DNA of 64,000 nt, taken from Blastomonas ursincola. Its GTDB lineage: Bacteria > Pseudomonadota > Alphaproteobacteria > Sphingomonadales > Sphingomonadaceae. Where the stretch lies: assembly GCF_013607875.1 (NCBI RefSeq), contig NZ_VDES01000003.1, positions 215,819 to 279,818 of the forward strand, written 5' to 3'. A program made the translations under genes and the position numbers. This document shows, piece after piece, positions 35,496-44,074 of the stretch. How positions within the stretch are numbered: the first letter of the stretch is position 1; every line of letters begins with the position of its first letter. Below the pieces are notes generated by a model, which was given only the letters and a program-made list of their open reading frames with translations, had not been told where the DNA came from and made no database searches.

Positions 35496-36690
35496 TCTGA
35501 TCGTGCGCCTCGCGGCGCGCGGCGATGGCGTCACCGCCGCGGGCCGCCATGTCGCCGGAGCCGCTCCGGGAGACACGATCGCGCCTAATGGCAGCATCAT
35601 GCCAGGCCCGCATCACGCGGTGCCGCCATGCCCGCACTTCGGGTCGTGCGGCGGCTGTCAGCTGCAGCATGTCGACGATGCCGCGCTCGCCGATTTCGTG
35701 CGCGACCGCGTCACTGGGCCGCTGACGGCCAAGGGCATTGTCGCGCGTGACGTTCGACCGGTGCACCTCTCGCCACCGCGCAGCCGCAGGCGAGCCTCAT
35801 TGCGCTATGTGCGCAAGGGCGGGCAGGTGGTGCTGGGCTTTGCCGGGCAGGGCAGCCACGATCTGGTCGATATCCGTGCCTGCGAGATCGTGACGCCACG
35901 GCTGCATGACGTCATGATGGCGGTGCGCGGCCTGATCGTGAAATGGCCGGAATCAAGGCTTTCCGGCAGTGTCGAGCTGACCGAGATAGACCAGGGCGTC
36001 GATGTGCTGATCTCGGGTCTCGCGCCGACGACACTGGCGCAGCACGAGCTGCTCTCCGGCTTTGCCGAGGCGCAGAAGCTGGCGCGGCTGTCGATCGACC
36101 AGGGCTTCGGACCCGAAACGCAGTACGAGCCGGTGCCCGCCACGATCAGCTTTGGCGACATTGCGGTTCGGTTTCCGCAGGCGAGCTTCCTGCAGGCCAC
36201 GCGCGATGGCGAGGCAGGACTGGCCGCGGCCGCGCGCGAGGCGCTGGACGGTTGCCGGATGGTAGCGGACCTGTTTGCGGGGCTGGGCAGCTTCGCTTTC
36301 CACCTGATCGCGCCGGGCCGCCGCATCTATGCCGCTGAAGCCGCGCGCGATGCGATCCTGGCACTCAAGGCCGCGGCCGATGCGCGCCAGCTGCCGGTAT
36401 TCACCGAGCATCGCGACCTGTTCCGAAATCCGGTGCAGCGCGACATGCTCGACCGGCTCGAAGGCTTGGTGCTCGATCCACCGCGCGCAGGGGCCGAGGA
36501 GCAGGTGCGCGCCATCGCCGGATCGTCGATCAGGCGGGTCTGCTATGTCAGCTGCAACCCGGCAACCTTCGCGCGCGATGCCCGCATCCTGTGCGATGCC
36601 GGGTTCGCGCTCGATACCTTGTGGCCGGTGGGTCAGTTCCGCTGGTCGACGCATGTCGAGCTGGCCAGCCTGTTCCTCCGTCAGCCCTGA
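35485..36690 (+). CDS. RNA m5U methyltransferase (RlmD/TrmA family)
   Basis: 401 residues from a TTG overlapping the nnr 3' end. Iron-sulphur cysteines are Cys49, Cys55 and Cys58 (CPHFGSCGGCQLQH) plus a later one near 132 (DIRACEIV). Motif I region is VADLFAGLGSFAFHL, motif IV VLDPPRAGAEEQV, and the catalytic Cys357 is in YVSCNPATFARD. It methylates uridine C5 in 23S rRNA or tRNA; which one is unclear. Lacks an obvious N-terminal TRAM domain. Convergent with the nitrilase gene (10-base overlap). Confidence 0.9.
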   Translation: MNDDLIVRLAARGDGVTAAGRHVAGAAPGDTIAPNGSIMPGPHHAVPPCPHFGSCGGCQLQHVDDAALADFVRDRVTGPLTAKGIVARDVRPVHLSPPRSRRRASLRYVRKGGQVVLGFAGQGSHDLVDIRACEIVTPRLHDVMMAVRGLIVKWPESRLSGSVELTEIDQGVDVLISGLAPTTLAQHELLSGFAEAQKLARLSIDQGFGPETQYEPVPATISFGDIAVRFPQASFLQATRDGEAGLAAAAREALDGCRMVADLFAGLGSFAFHLIAPGRRIYAAEAARDAILALKAAADARQLPVFTEHRDLFRNPVQRDMLDRLEGLVLDPPRAGAEEQVRAIAGSSIRRVCYVSCNPATFARDARILCDAGFALDTLWPVGQFRWSTHVELASLFLRQP

Positions 36691-37661
36691 TCGCTCCACA
36701 CGACGCCATCGCGCGGGCGGGTGTCAACGCGAAGCTCGAACACGTCCGGGCGCGCATAATGGCCATCGGTGTCGAGCGCAGCCAGCCCCTGGCCGATGCT
36801 GGCAAGGTCCAGATCGGCGACCAGCGTTTCGGGGCCAGACCCGGCTTGAGCGAGCACCATGGCATCGGGCGCGATGATCGCACTGCCACCGAACTGCAAC
36901 TGCCCCTCGGGCATGGCCTCGAGCAGTGCGCGCGCGGCCTTGCGGGCTGTGGTGTCAAGGTTGCAATGATCGAGGCCCAGCAGAACATCGTCGCGGCTCT
37001 GGATCGTTCCGGCGGCCAGCACGAAACACCGGCCTTCAAAGGCATAATGGCGTGAGGCCATGGCGTAAGTCTCGCGCACCGTTGGCCAGGCGGCGATGTG
37101 CACCACCTCGCCCTGGTTGTGCATCGCGGCGCGTGCGAGCGGCATCCAGTGCTCCCAGCAGATCAGGCTGCCCACAGGTCCGAAGGGCGCGTCGTGCGTG
37201 CCGAGCGTCGACCCGTCGCCGCGCGCCCAGATCAGCCGCTCGCCATGCGTGGGCACCAGCTTGCGGTGGAGCAGCGGCTGCAGACCGGGGCGCAGCAGCA
37301 ATTGGCAGTTGTAGAGGCTCGATCGCACGCGCTCGTGCGCACCGATGCTGACCAGCGCGCCCGAGCGATCGACCAGATCCTGTACCGGCGCGAGGCGCGG
37401 ATCGCCGATGCGGATCGCTTCCTCAAGCAGCACCGCATGCAGCGCGCGCGTACCCGGGTGGTCCCACAAGGCCGCTCCCGGCGCTTCGTCGAGCCAGAGC
37501 GGATAGCCGCCAAGGAACGTCTCGCCAAAGGCTATGATTTGCGCACCCTGATCGAGCGCCGGTTCAATCAGGGCGGGCAGGGCGGCAATGCCCTGCGTCA
37601 CGGAGAGCGGAATAGGCGCGGCCTGGACGATCGCCGCACGGATGCGGCGCGGATCAGCCAT
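36681..37661 (-). CDS. Nitrilase-family hydrolase
   Basis: 326 residues with the catalytic triad Glu47 (FGETFLGGYPLW), Lys134 (LHRKLVPTHGE) and Cys168 (LICWEHWMPLAR). The FGETFLGGYP and ICWEHWMP segments match true nitrilases, which turn nitriles into carboxylic acids, more than N-carbamoylputrescine amidases. It lies at the 3' end of the minus-strand polyamine/MAPEG block and overlaps the second MAPEG gene by 8 bases; any metabolic link is inference. Confidence 0.87.
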   Translation of the reverse strand: MADPRRIRAAIVQAAPIPLSVTQGIAALPALIEPALDQGAQIIAFGETFLGGYPLWLDEAPGAALWDHPGTRALHAVLLEEAIRIGDPRLAPVQDLVDRSGALVSIGAHERVRSSLYNCQLLLRPGLQPLLHRKLVPTHGERLIWARGDGSTLGTHDAPFGPVGSLICWEHWMPLARAAMHNQGEVVHIAAWPTVRETYAMASRHYAFEGRCFVLAAGTIQSRDDVLLGLDHCNLDTTARKAARALLEAMPEGQLQFGGSAIIAPDAMVLAQAGSGPETLVADLDLASIGQGLAALDTDGHYARPDVFELRVDTRPRDGVVWSDQG

Positions 37662-38097
37662 GTAGGTGCAGGTCGAAGATTGGAATCGCCGCGTGGAAGA
37701 TCAGCACCATCAGGCACAGGCTTGACGAGGCGAACAGCAGGAAGCGCACGGCGACGCGGTTGACCGTCGCCTGGACGAGGCTGTGTGCAATACGAAGCGC
37801 GACATAGAGCCAGGCGACCGCGACGTTGATCCCTTCGCCATGGCCGATGATCGCCAGCACGATGCACACTGCATAAAAGATTGTCGGTTCGTCGAGCAGG
37901 TGATTGTAATTATGCGCTTTCCACTGGATCGGTTGCGGCAGGACAGCATCGAGGTCCTTGCCCGTGCCGCCCTTCAGGTTGGCGACATCGATCTTCGCCT
38001 GCTGCATTGCCGGGATGCGGGTGACATACATCCATGCCCACATCACCATGGTCCAGGCGAGCAGGATGACGACGGGTTGCAGAATTGTCTGGATCAT
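37654..38097 (-). CDS. MAPEG family membrane protein (2)
   Basis: 147 residues with four predicted membrane segments. The blocks QWKAHNYNHLLDEPTIFYAVCI and HSLVQATVNRVAVRFLLF match the MAPEG family (PF01124), membrane proteins related to glutathione transferases. About half identical to the neighbouring MAPEG protein, so the pair is a tandem duplication. 13 bases separate the two genes. Activity is not established for such bacterial members. Confidence 0.88.
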   Translation of the reverse strand: MIQTILQPVVILLAWTMVMWAWMYVTRIPAMQQAKIDVANLKGGTGKDLDAVLPQPIQWKAHNYNHLLDEPTIFYAVCIVLAIIGHGEGINVAVAWLYVALRIAHSLVQATVNRVAVRFLLFASSSLCLMVLIFHAAIPIFDLHLHG

Positions 38098-38110
38098 GGT
38101 GGCGGCTCCC

Positions 38111-38539
38111 TCAAAGCGTGGCGATCAGTGCACGGATCGCGAGCACGATCAGGCAGAAGGTGGAGGCTAGGAACAGCAGGAAACGCGTTTGCACCTTGTT
38201 CACGGTGGCCTGCCAGATGCTATGCACGATGCGGATCAGCACATAGCCCCAGGCCAGTGCGACATTCAGGCCATCGGTGCCTGCGCCGGCGATCGCCACG
38301 ATCGCGATGGTGGCGTAGAAGATGGTCGGCTGCTCCATCAGATGCGCGTAATTGTGCGATTTCCACGCGGCTTGCGGCGGGAGCATCGGATCGAGATCGC
38401 TGCCACGCCCTCCGACGGCCTTGGAAATATCGACGCCCAGCTTCTTCGCATTGGGCAGTCGTGCGCCCGCCATCCAGAAGAGCATGACGAGCGACCAGAG
38501 CACCAGCACGGCGGCTGGCGTCAGAACATTGGCAGACAT
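38111..38539 (-). CDS. MAPEG family membrane protein (1)
   Basis: 142 residues, four membrane segments, with AAWKSHNYAHLMEQPTIFYATIA and HSIWQATVNKVQTRFLLFL aligning residue-for-residue with the next gene. The ATG at 38539 has a strong GGAGG nine bases upstream, but that GGAGG lies in the 3' arm of the hairpin at 38543-38578, so translation may be gated. It lies 80 bases after the ornithine decarboxylase stop. Confidence 0.88.
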   Translation of the reverse strand: MSANVLTPAAVLVLWSLVMLFWMAGARLPNAKKLGVDISKAVGGRGSDLDPMLPPQAAWKSHNYAHLMEQPTIFYATIAIVAIAGAGTDGLNVALAWGYVLIRIVHSIWQATVNKVQTRFLLFLASTFCLIVLAIRALIATL

Positions 38540-38542
38540 GAA

Positions 38543-38578
38543 GCAGTTCCTCCCCCGCTTTACGGAGGAGGAAACTGC
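38543..38578 (-). promoter_or_regulatory. Hairpin masking the MAPEG ribosome-binding site
   Basis: On the minus strand GCAGTTTCCTCC (38578-38567) can pair with GGAGGAACTGC (38553-38543), giving 11 base pairs with one bulged base and a 13-base loop. The GGAGG in the second arm is the likely ribosome-binding site of the gene starting at 38539. This resembles an RNA thermometer or a translational switch; no T-run follows, so it is not a good terminator. Confidence 0.5.
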
Positions 38579-38619
38579 GGCAGCGCTATTAGATTGTCAA
38601 TCGCAACCGATCGGCGCGA

Positions 38620-39813
38620 TCAGCGGTTGATGCTGACCACATTGTCGGCGCGCCAGTGCGGGCGGGCCTCGCCGGTGTACATGGACTGCATCGGCTCGTC
38701 GGCGACGGTATAATGCTCGCTCGTGCCGAAGCCGTTGAAGCCGGTACGCATCGCCGCACCATAGGCGCCGATCATGCCGATCTCGATATAGTCGCCGGCC
38801 TTGATGTCCGCGGGCAGCGGGAAGGGACCTGCCATGTAATCGATATCGTCGCAGGTCGGGCCGAAAAAGCTGAAATCCTCGGTCGTGCTGCTGCGCTGGG
38901 TGCCGAGATAGCGGACCGGGAAGCGCCAGCCGATATGCGCGGCATCGAACAGCGCGCCATAGGCGCCATCGTTGATGTACAGTTCCTCGCCGCGGCGACG
39001 ATCAACGCGCACGATGATCGAATTGTACTCGGCGCAGAGCGCGCGGCCCGGCTCGCACCACAGTTCGGCCGAATAGCTGATCGGCAGGCTTTCGAAGGTG
39101 CGCTCGATGATCGCGAAATAGTCTTCCAGCGGCGGGGGCTGCATGCCCGGATAGGCGGAAGGAAAGCCGCCGCCGACGTCGATCACGTCCACGGTGACCG
39201 ATGCGTCGACGATCGCCGCGCGCACGCGATCGAGCGCCTGCACATAGGCATGCGGGCTCATCGCCTGGCTGCCGACATGGAAGCAGATGCCCAGGCTGTC
39301 CGCCGCCTGGCGGGTCGCCATCAGCAGTTCGCGCGCATCGATCAGTTCGGTGCCGAACTTCGATGCGAGGCTCAGTTCCGAATGCTCGGACGATACACGC
39401 AGGCGCACGCACAAAGTCAGATCGTCGGGCGCGCCGGTGGCGGCGACGATCTTGTCGAGCTCTTCACGGCTGTCGAGCGAGAACACGCGCACGCCATGAA
39501 TGTGATAGGCTTCGGCGATCGCTTCGGGGGTCTTGACTGGGTGCATGAAGCACAGCGTCGCATCCGGCAGCGTCCCCGCGACCAGCCGAACTTCGGCGAT
39601 CGAGGCGACGTCGTAATGCGTGATCCCCGCGTTCCACAGCACGCGCAGCAGGTCGGGCGAGGGATTCGCCTTGACCGCGTAGAGCGACTTGCCAGGAAAG
39701 CGATCAACAAAGAAACGCGCCGCGCGGGTGGCCGCTTGCGGACGGTTCAGCGTAACCGGCTGTGCCGGGTTCAGAGCCTGAATCAGCTCCAGCGCATCAA
39801 GATATTCGTGCAA
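38620..39813 (-). CDS. Ornithine decarboxylase-like PLP enzyme (fold III)
   Basis: 397 residues from TTG 39813 (a TTG at 39840 would lie inside the leader structure). Alanine-racemase fold: the PLP lysine is Lys48 (LYAVKANPSP), with FHVGSQAMSP, IDVGGGFPS, CEPGRALCA and the substrate-side FFGPTCDDIDYM at the end containing the Asp/Cys pair needed for decarboxylation. It makes putrescine (ornithine) or cadaverine (lysine); which substrate is preferred is not certain. It lies directly downstream of carboxynorspermidine decarboxylase in the same strand. Confidence 0.88.
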   Translation of the reverse strand: MHEYLDALELIQALNPAQPVTLNRPQAATRAARFFVDRFPGKSLYAVKANPSPDLLRVLWNAGITHYDVASIAEVRLVAGTLPDATLCFMHPVKTPEAIAEAYHIHGVRVFSLDSREELDKIVAATGAPDDLTLCVRLRVSSEHSELSLASKFGTELIDARELLMATRQAADSLGICFHVGSQAMSPHAYVQALDRVRAAIVDASVTVDVIDVGGGFPSAYPGMQPPPLEDYFAIIERTFESLPISYSAELWCEPGRALCAEYNSIIVRVDRRRGEELYINDGAYGALFDAAHIGWRFPVRYLGTQRSSTTEDFSFFGPTCDDIDYMAGPFPLPADIKAGDYIEIGMIGAYGAAMRTGFNGFGTSEHYTVADEPMQSMYTGEARPHWRADNVVSINR

Positions 39814-39890
39814 CTCAAGGGACCCCCAAAAAACAGTCAAACAACAAGGCTGCCTTGCGGTTATTGGAAGTCCCCATGGGGCAGCGGACC
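39814..39890 (-). ncRNA. Candidate speF-like leader RNA of ornithine decarboxylase
   Basis: In the 104-base gap upstream of the decarboxylase, the minus-strand RNA contains CCCCAUGGGGACUUCC, then the small hairpin CAAGGCAGCCUUG, then UUGUUGUUUGACUG and GGGGGUCCCUUGAG next to the start. GGGGAC (about 39871-39876) is complementary to GUCCC just before the start codon, so pairing could hide the GGGGG ribosome-binding site. Alphaproteobacterial ODC genes carry a leader motif called speF in Rfam; the match is from memory of layout, not from a search. Confidence 0.5.
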
Positions 39891-39894
39891 GCGT

Positions 39895-39922
39895 AAATAG
39901 GGTCCACAGCCCCGGGTGTAAA
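39895..39922 (-). promoter_or_regulatory. Candidate promoter of the ornithine decarboxylase leader
   Basis: On the minus strand TTTACA (39922-39917) and CTATTT (39900-39895) are 16 bases apart, just upstream of the leader. The spacing and the position right after the carboxynorspermidine decarboxylase stop suggest a separate start for this gene. Confidence 0.4.
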
Positions 39923-39944
39923 GCGGAAAATTGCTACCGAATTG

Positions 39945-41117
39945 CTAACCCAGCCGGTCGCGGAACGTCTCGTAACCGAACGAGGCAATCTCGCGCAGGC
40001 TGTCGTCATCGCTGTTCCACAGCCAGATCGAAGGCAGCGGTACGCCGTTGAAAGTATTGGTTTTCACCATCGAATAATGCGCCTGGTCGAGGAACGCGAA
40101 GCGCTGGCCCGGCTCGAGCGGGACGGGCAGGCCATAGTCGCCGATAATGTCCCCGGCGAGGCATGAGGGGCCGCCGAGCCGTATCGGCTGTGCGTCGGAC
40201 CGTTCGTTCAGCATCGCCGGGCGATAGGGTGCCTCGATCACGTCGGGCATATGACAGGTCGCCGAAATGTCGGTGATTCCCACCTTCATTCCGTTGTCGA
40301 AGACATCAAGCAGCTCGCCCACCAGGATGCCGGCATCTAGCGCAACCGCCTCGCCGGGTTCGAGATAGATGTCGCAGCCCGTGCGTGCCTTGACCGCGAT
40401 CAGGAACTCGACCAGCTCGTCGCGCTGGTAATCGGCGCGGGTGATGTGATGCCCGCCGCCAAAATTCAGCCATTTCAACTGGTTGAAATAGGGTTCGAGC
40501 AAGGGTTCCAGCTTGGCCCAGATCTGCTGCAACGGGACCAGGTCCTGCTCGCACAGCGAGTGGAAATGGATGCCGGACACGCCTTCGAGATGCTCGGGGC
40601 GCAATTGGTCGATAGGATGGCCGAGGCGGCTATGCGGCTGGCTGGGGTCGTATTTCTCGGTCTCGCCCAGCGGCAGCGCGGGGTTGATGCGCAGGCCGAT
40701 ATCGAAGCTCTGGCCCGCAATGCGCGCTTCTTCGATCAGCGGGGCGAATCGCGCGATCTGGCCGGGGCTGTTGAAGATGACATGGTCGGAGAGCTTGAGG
40801 ATCTCGCGCAGGTCCTCGGCCTTGTAGCCCGCGCAATAGGTCGCGATCTCGCCATGATAATGGTGCGAAGCGAGCTTCGCCTCCCACAGGCCGGACGAGC
40901 AGGTGCCGTCGAGATAGTCGCTGACCACATCGCCCAGTTGCCAGAAGGAGAACGCCTTGAGCGCGGCGAGCATCTTGATGCCCGCCCGGTCGCGCACATC
41001 GGCGAGCACCGCCAGATTGCGCCGCACCGCCGCCTCGTCCACGACAAAGGCGGGCGAGGGTACGCGGTTCAGGTCGAAATGCCGAAAGGCACCGGGATCA
41101 CCGGCCTTGGTTTCCAT
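39945..41117 (-). CDS. nspC: Carboxynorspermidine decarboxylase
   Basis: 390 residues, alanine-racemase fold. PLP lysine is Lys54 (MLAALKAFSFWQ), with HSRLGHP, GIHFHSLCEQD, WLNFGGGHHITR, YLEPGEAVALDAG, and ISATCHMPDVIEAPYRP near the end. It decarboxylates carboxynorspermidine or carboxyspermidine to the free triamine. With the synthase just upstream and ornithine decarboxylase downstream it completes a spermidine pathway that does not need SAM decarboxylase. Confidence 0.95.
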   Translation of the reverse strand: METKAGDPGAFRHFDLNRVPSPAFVVDEAAVRRNLAVLADVRDRAGIKMLAALKAFSFWQLGDVVSDYLDGTCSSGLWEAKLASHHYHGEIATYCAGYKAEDLREILKLSDHVIFNSPGQIARFAPLIEEARIAGQSFDIGLRINPALPLGETEKYDPSQPHSRLGHPIDQLRPEHLEGVSGIHFHSLCEQDLVPLQQIWAKLEPLLEPYFNQLKWLNFGGGHHITRADYQRDELVEFLIAVKARTGCDIYLEPGEAVALDAGILVGELLDVFDNGMKVGITDISATCHMPDVIEAPYRPAMLNERSDAQPIRLGGPSCLAGDIIGDYGLPVPLEPGQRFAFLDQAHYSMVKTNTFNGVPLPSIWLWNSDDDSLREIASFGYETFRDRLG

Positions 41118-41127
41118 TGAATGCCTC

Positions 41128-41241
41128 CCCCTCTCCCCTTGAGGGGAGAGGGCCGGGGAGAGGGGAACACGCTCTCCAGGTTGTCAGACGTTCGAGAGGC
41201 CGTAGCCCCTCTCCCAACCCTCTCCCCTGAAAGAGAGAGGG
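41128..41241. repeat. Inverted-repeat element in the polyamine operon
   Basis: Left arm CCCTCTCCCCTTGAGGGG ... GGGGAGAGGGG (41128-41165) and right arm CCCCTCTCCC ... CTCTCCCCTGAAAGAG (about 41206-41241) are reverse complements with a few mismatches, separated by about 40 bases. Each arm also folds on itself. It fills most of the gap between the carboxynorspermidine synthase and decarboxylase genes and would lie in their transcript. Confidence 0.75.
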
Positions 41242-41253
41242 CTTTATGTTGCA

Positions 41254-42459
41254 TCAGAACGCCAGCGGCGCGTCCAGCTCCTTGACCTGCCAGGGCAGGC
41301 CGTGCTGGTTGAGCATGTCCATGAACGGATCGGGATCGAACTGTTCCATGTTGAACACGCCTTCGCCCTTCCACGCGCCGGTGAGGATCATCGCTGCGCC
41401 GATCATCGCGGGGACGCCGGTGGTGTAGCTCACCGCCTGGTTACCGGTCTCGGCATAGGCATCCTCGTGGTCGCAGATATTGTAGACATAGACCGTCTTT
41501 TCCTGGCCGTCCTTCACGCCGGTGGCGATGTCGCCGATATTGGTCTTGCCCTTGGTCGTCTCGCCCAGCGAGGCGGGTTCGGGCAGCACGGCTTTCAGGA
41601 ACTGCAGCGGAATGATCTCGCGGCCTTCGTACATCACCGGATCGATCCGGGTCATGCCGACATTCTGCAGTACTTCCAGATGCTTGAGATAGGCATCTCC
41701 AAAGGTCATCCAGAAGCGGATACGCTTGATCTCGGGATAGTGCTTGGCGAGCGATTCCAGCTCCTCATGGTACATGAGGTACATGTTCTTCTCGCCGACG
41801 CCCTCGAAATCGAAAACCTGCTTGTGGCTGAGCGCGGGGCCTTCGACCCATTGCCCATCCGCCCAGTGGCGCGAGGGCGCGGTCACTTCGCGGATGTTGA
41901 TCTCCGGATTGAAATTGGTCGCGAAATGCTGGCCATGGTCGCCGCCATTGCAGTCGAGAATATCGAGCGTGTCGATCCGGTCGAGCAGATGCTTCTTGAT
42001 ATAGCTCGCGAACACGCTGGTGACGCCGGGATCGAAGCCCGATCCGAGCAGCGCCATCAGGCCTGCGTCCTTGAAGCGGTCGTGATAGGCCCATTGCCAG
42101 CCATATTCGAACTTCGCCTCGTCGCGCGGTTCGTAATTGGCGGTGTCCATATAATGCACGCCGGTCTTCAGGCACGCATCCATGATGCTGAGGTCCTGAT
42201 AGGGCAGGGCGAGATTGCAGACCAGATCGGGCTTCACCTTTTCGATCAGTGCGGCGGTCGCCTCAACATCGTCGGCATCGACCTCGGCCGTCGCGATCTT
42301 CACGCCGGTGCGCTTCAGCACCGATTCGGCGATGGCATCGCATTTGGCGATCCGGCGGCTCGCCAGCGTGATCTCGCTGAAAATGCCGGTGTTCATCGCC
42401 ATCTTGTGCACCGCGACCGAACCCACGCCGCCCGCACCGATCACCAGAATCTTGCCCAA
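41254..42459 (-). CDS. Carboxynorspermidine/carboxyspermidine synthase (saccharopine dehydrogenase fold)
   Basis: 401 residues from TTG 42459 (AAGGGA about 10 bases upstream). N-terminal Rossmann motif KILVIGAGGVGSVAVHK, then VCNLALPYQDLSIMDACLKTGVHYMDTANYE (parts) and LLGSGFDPGVTSVFASY, matching the CANSDH family. It condenses putrescine or diaminopropane with aspartate semialdehyde by NADPH reduction. The longer open frame continues into the opposite-strand dehydratase gene and was rejected. First gene of the minus-strand polyamine block. Confidence 0.92.
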   Translation of the reverse strand: MGKILVIGAGGVGSVAVHKMAMNTGIFSEITLASRRIAKCDAIAESVLKRTGVKIATAEVDADDVEATAALIEKVKPDLVCNLALPYQDLSIMDACLKTGVHYMDTANYEPRDEAKFEYGWQWAYHDRFKDAGLMALLGSGFDPGVTSVFASYIKKHLLDRIDTLDILDCNGGDHGQHFATNFNPEINIREVTAPSRHWADGQWVEGPALSHKQVFDFEGVGEKNMYLMYHEELESLAKHYPEIKRIRFWMTFGDAYLKHLEVLQNVGMTRIDPVMYEGREIIPLQFLKAVLPEPASLGETTKGKTNIGDIATGVKDGQEKTVYVYNICDHEDAYAETGNQAVSYTTGVPAMIGAAMILTGAWKGEGVFNMEQFDPDPFMDMLNQHGLPWQVKELDAPLAF

Positions 42460-42516
42460 AGTCCGTTTTCCCTTATTGCTGGAATTGCTGTCAGCGGGTG
42501 CATATAGAGGCTCTGC

Positions 42517-43500
42517 ATGACAGAACCAAGTGATCCCCTTTCCCCGGACCGCAAACCCAGCCGCGAAGGCATCGAGCGCGCCGCGAAGAAGATCTCCGCG
42601 ATCCTGCCGCCGACGCCGCTGATGCCCCTGAAGCATGAGGGCATGACCTTGTGGTGCAAGGCCGAGTGCCTGCAGCCGATCGGCGCGTTCAAGATTCGCG
42701 GGGCATGGCACCGTCTGTCCGATCTCACCGAAGACGAGCGCGCACGCGGTGTCGTCGCCTTTTCGAGCGGCAACCATGCGCAGGGCGTCGCCTGGGCGGC
42801 CAAGCGCCTCGGTATCCGTGCGACGATCGTGATGCCCGCCGATGCGCCAAAGCGGAAAATCGAATCCACCCGCGGCTATGGTGCCGAGGTCATCACCTAT
42901 GACCGCCGCGCCGAGGACCGCGTCGAGATAGCCAATCGCATCGCCAGCGAAACCGGCGCGGTGGTGGTGCCGAGCTTCGACGATCCGTGGATTATTGAAG
43001 GGCAGGGCAGCACCGGGCTGGAGGCGCTGGTGCAGATCATCGCGCAGGCGGGGATCAATCCGCACCGCGTCGTCTCTTGCTGCGGCGGCGGCGGTCTTTC
43101 TGCCGGGATCGCACTGGCCATGCCCGGCGCGAAGATGACGATCGTCGAGCCCGAAGGCTGGGACGATATGGGGCAATCGCTGCGCAAGGGCAAGATCGTC
43201 CCCGTGCCCGCAGATGCCCCGAACACGGTGTGCGATGCGCTGCAGACCCCGGTGGTCTCGCCGCTGACCTTCGAAATCCTCAAGGAACGCAAGGCCGATG
43301 CGGTGAGCGTCTCCGACGAAGAGGTGTTCCGCGCGATGCGCCATGCGCACGAGCGGCTGCGTCTGGTGCTCGAACCCGGCGGCGCGGTCGCGCTTGCGGC
43401 GGTGCTCGCCGGCAAGGTCGAGGTCGACGACCGCACCTTGATCATCCTGTCGGGCGGCAATGTCGATCCGGCGCTCTTTTCGCGGGCCCTGGCCTCGTGA
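42517..43500 (+). CDS. Threonine/serine dehydratase-like PLP enzyme
   Basis: 327 residues, fold II. PLP lysine is Lys59 in QPIGAFKIRGAWHRL; SSGNHAQGVAWAAK binds the PLP phosphate face; CCGGGGLSAGIALA is the phosphate loop. No C-terminal ACT-like regulatory domain, so it is a short catabolic-type dehydratase or serine racemase relative rather than biosynthetic IlvA. It is divergent from the carboxynorspermidine synthase and followed by an ECF sigma gene on the same strand. Confidence 0.88.
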   Translation: MTEPSDPLSPDRKPSREGIERAAKKISAILPPTPLMPLKHEGMTLWCKAECLQPIGAFKIRGAWHRLSDLTEDERARGVVAFSSGNHAQGVAWAAKRLGIRATIVMPADAPKRKIESTRGYGAEVITYDRRAEDRVEIANRIASETGAVVVPSFDDPWIIEGQGSTGLEALVQIIAQAGINPHRVVSCCGGGGLSAGIALAMPGAKMTIVEPEGWDDMGQSLRKGKIVPVPADAPNTVCDALQTPVVSPLTFEILKERKADAVSVSDEEVFRAMRHAHERLRLVLEPGGAVALAAVLAGKVEVDDRTLIILSGGNVDPALFSRALAS

Positions 43501-43507
43501 GCGCCCG

Positions 43508-44074
43508 TTGACCCCCGCCAGCCTCGAACGCCGCGCCGATCTGCAGGCCGCGCTGCTGCGGGTGGCCAAGCAGGACCGCGATGCGCTTCGCACGGTCTAT
43601 GCGATGACGTCGGCGAAACTGCACGGCGTTTGCCTCCGTATCTGCATCGACAGGGGCGCGGCGGAGGACGTATTGCAGAACGTGTATCTGAAGGTGTGGC
43701 AGCGTGCCGGGTCGTTCGATCCGGCCAAGGCGAGCGCGATCGCCTGGCTGTGCGCCATCGCACGGAACGCCGCGATCGACTGGCGTAGAAGCCAGCGTTA
43801 TGAGGACCCGCTGCCTGCCGATCTGGCCGAAACACTGGTCGACGACGATGCCGATCCCTCGGCAGCACTGTCGCAGGACAGCGAGCGGGCACAGATCTAC
43901 CGCTGTCTCGACGAGCTGGAACCCGCGCGCGCCAGCGCGATCAAGGCGGGATTTTATCAGGGCCTCAGCTATCCCGAGATCGCCGAGGCAATGGACAAGC
44001 CGGTGGGGACCGTGAAGAGCTGGATTCGCCGGGGATTGATGCAGTTGAAGGAGTGCCTGTCGCGTGAGCAGTGA
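43508..44074 (+). CDS. ECF-family RNA polymerase sigma factor
   Basis: 188 residues from TTG 43508. Region 2 includes DVLQNVYLKVWQRAGSFDPAKASAIAWLCAIARNAAIDWRR (parts) and region 4 EIAEAMDKPVGTVKSWIRRGLMQLKECL. It recognises extracytoplasmic-stress-type promoters. It overlaps the next gene, its cognate anti-sigma factor, by 11 bases. Starts 8 bases after the dehydratase stop; an upstream in-frame ATG (43460) would overlap that gene. Confidence 0.9.
   Translation: MTPASLERRADLQAALLRVAKQDRDALRTVYAMTSAKLHGVCLRICIDRGAAEDVLQNVYLKVWQRAGSFDPAKASAIAWLCAIARNAAIDWRRSQRYEDPLPADLAETLVDDDADPSAALSQDSERAQIYRCLDELEPARASAIKAGFYQGLSYPEIAEAMDKPVGTVKSWIRRGLMQLKECLSREQ

Noticed and set aside
42460-43593. N-terminal extension of carboxynorspermidine synthase to 779 codons
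   Set aside because: The extra part is antisense to the dehydratase gene. The Rossmann start KILVIGAGG begins right after TTG 42459.
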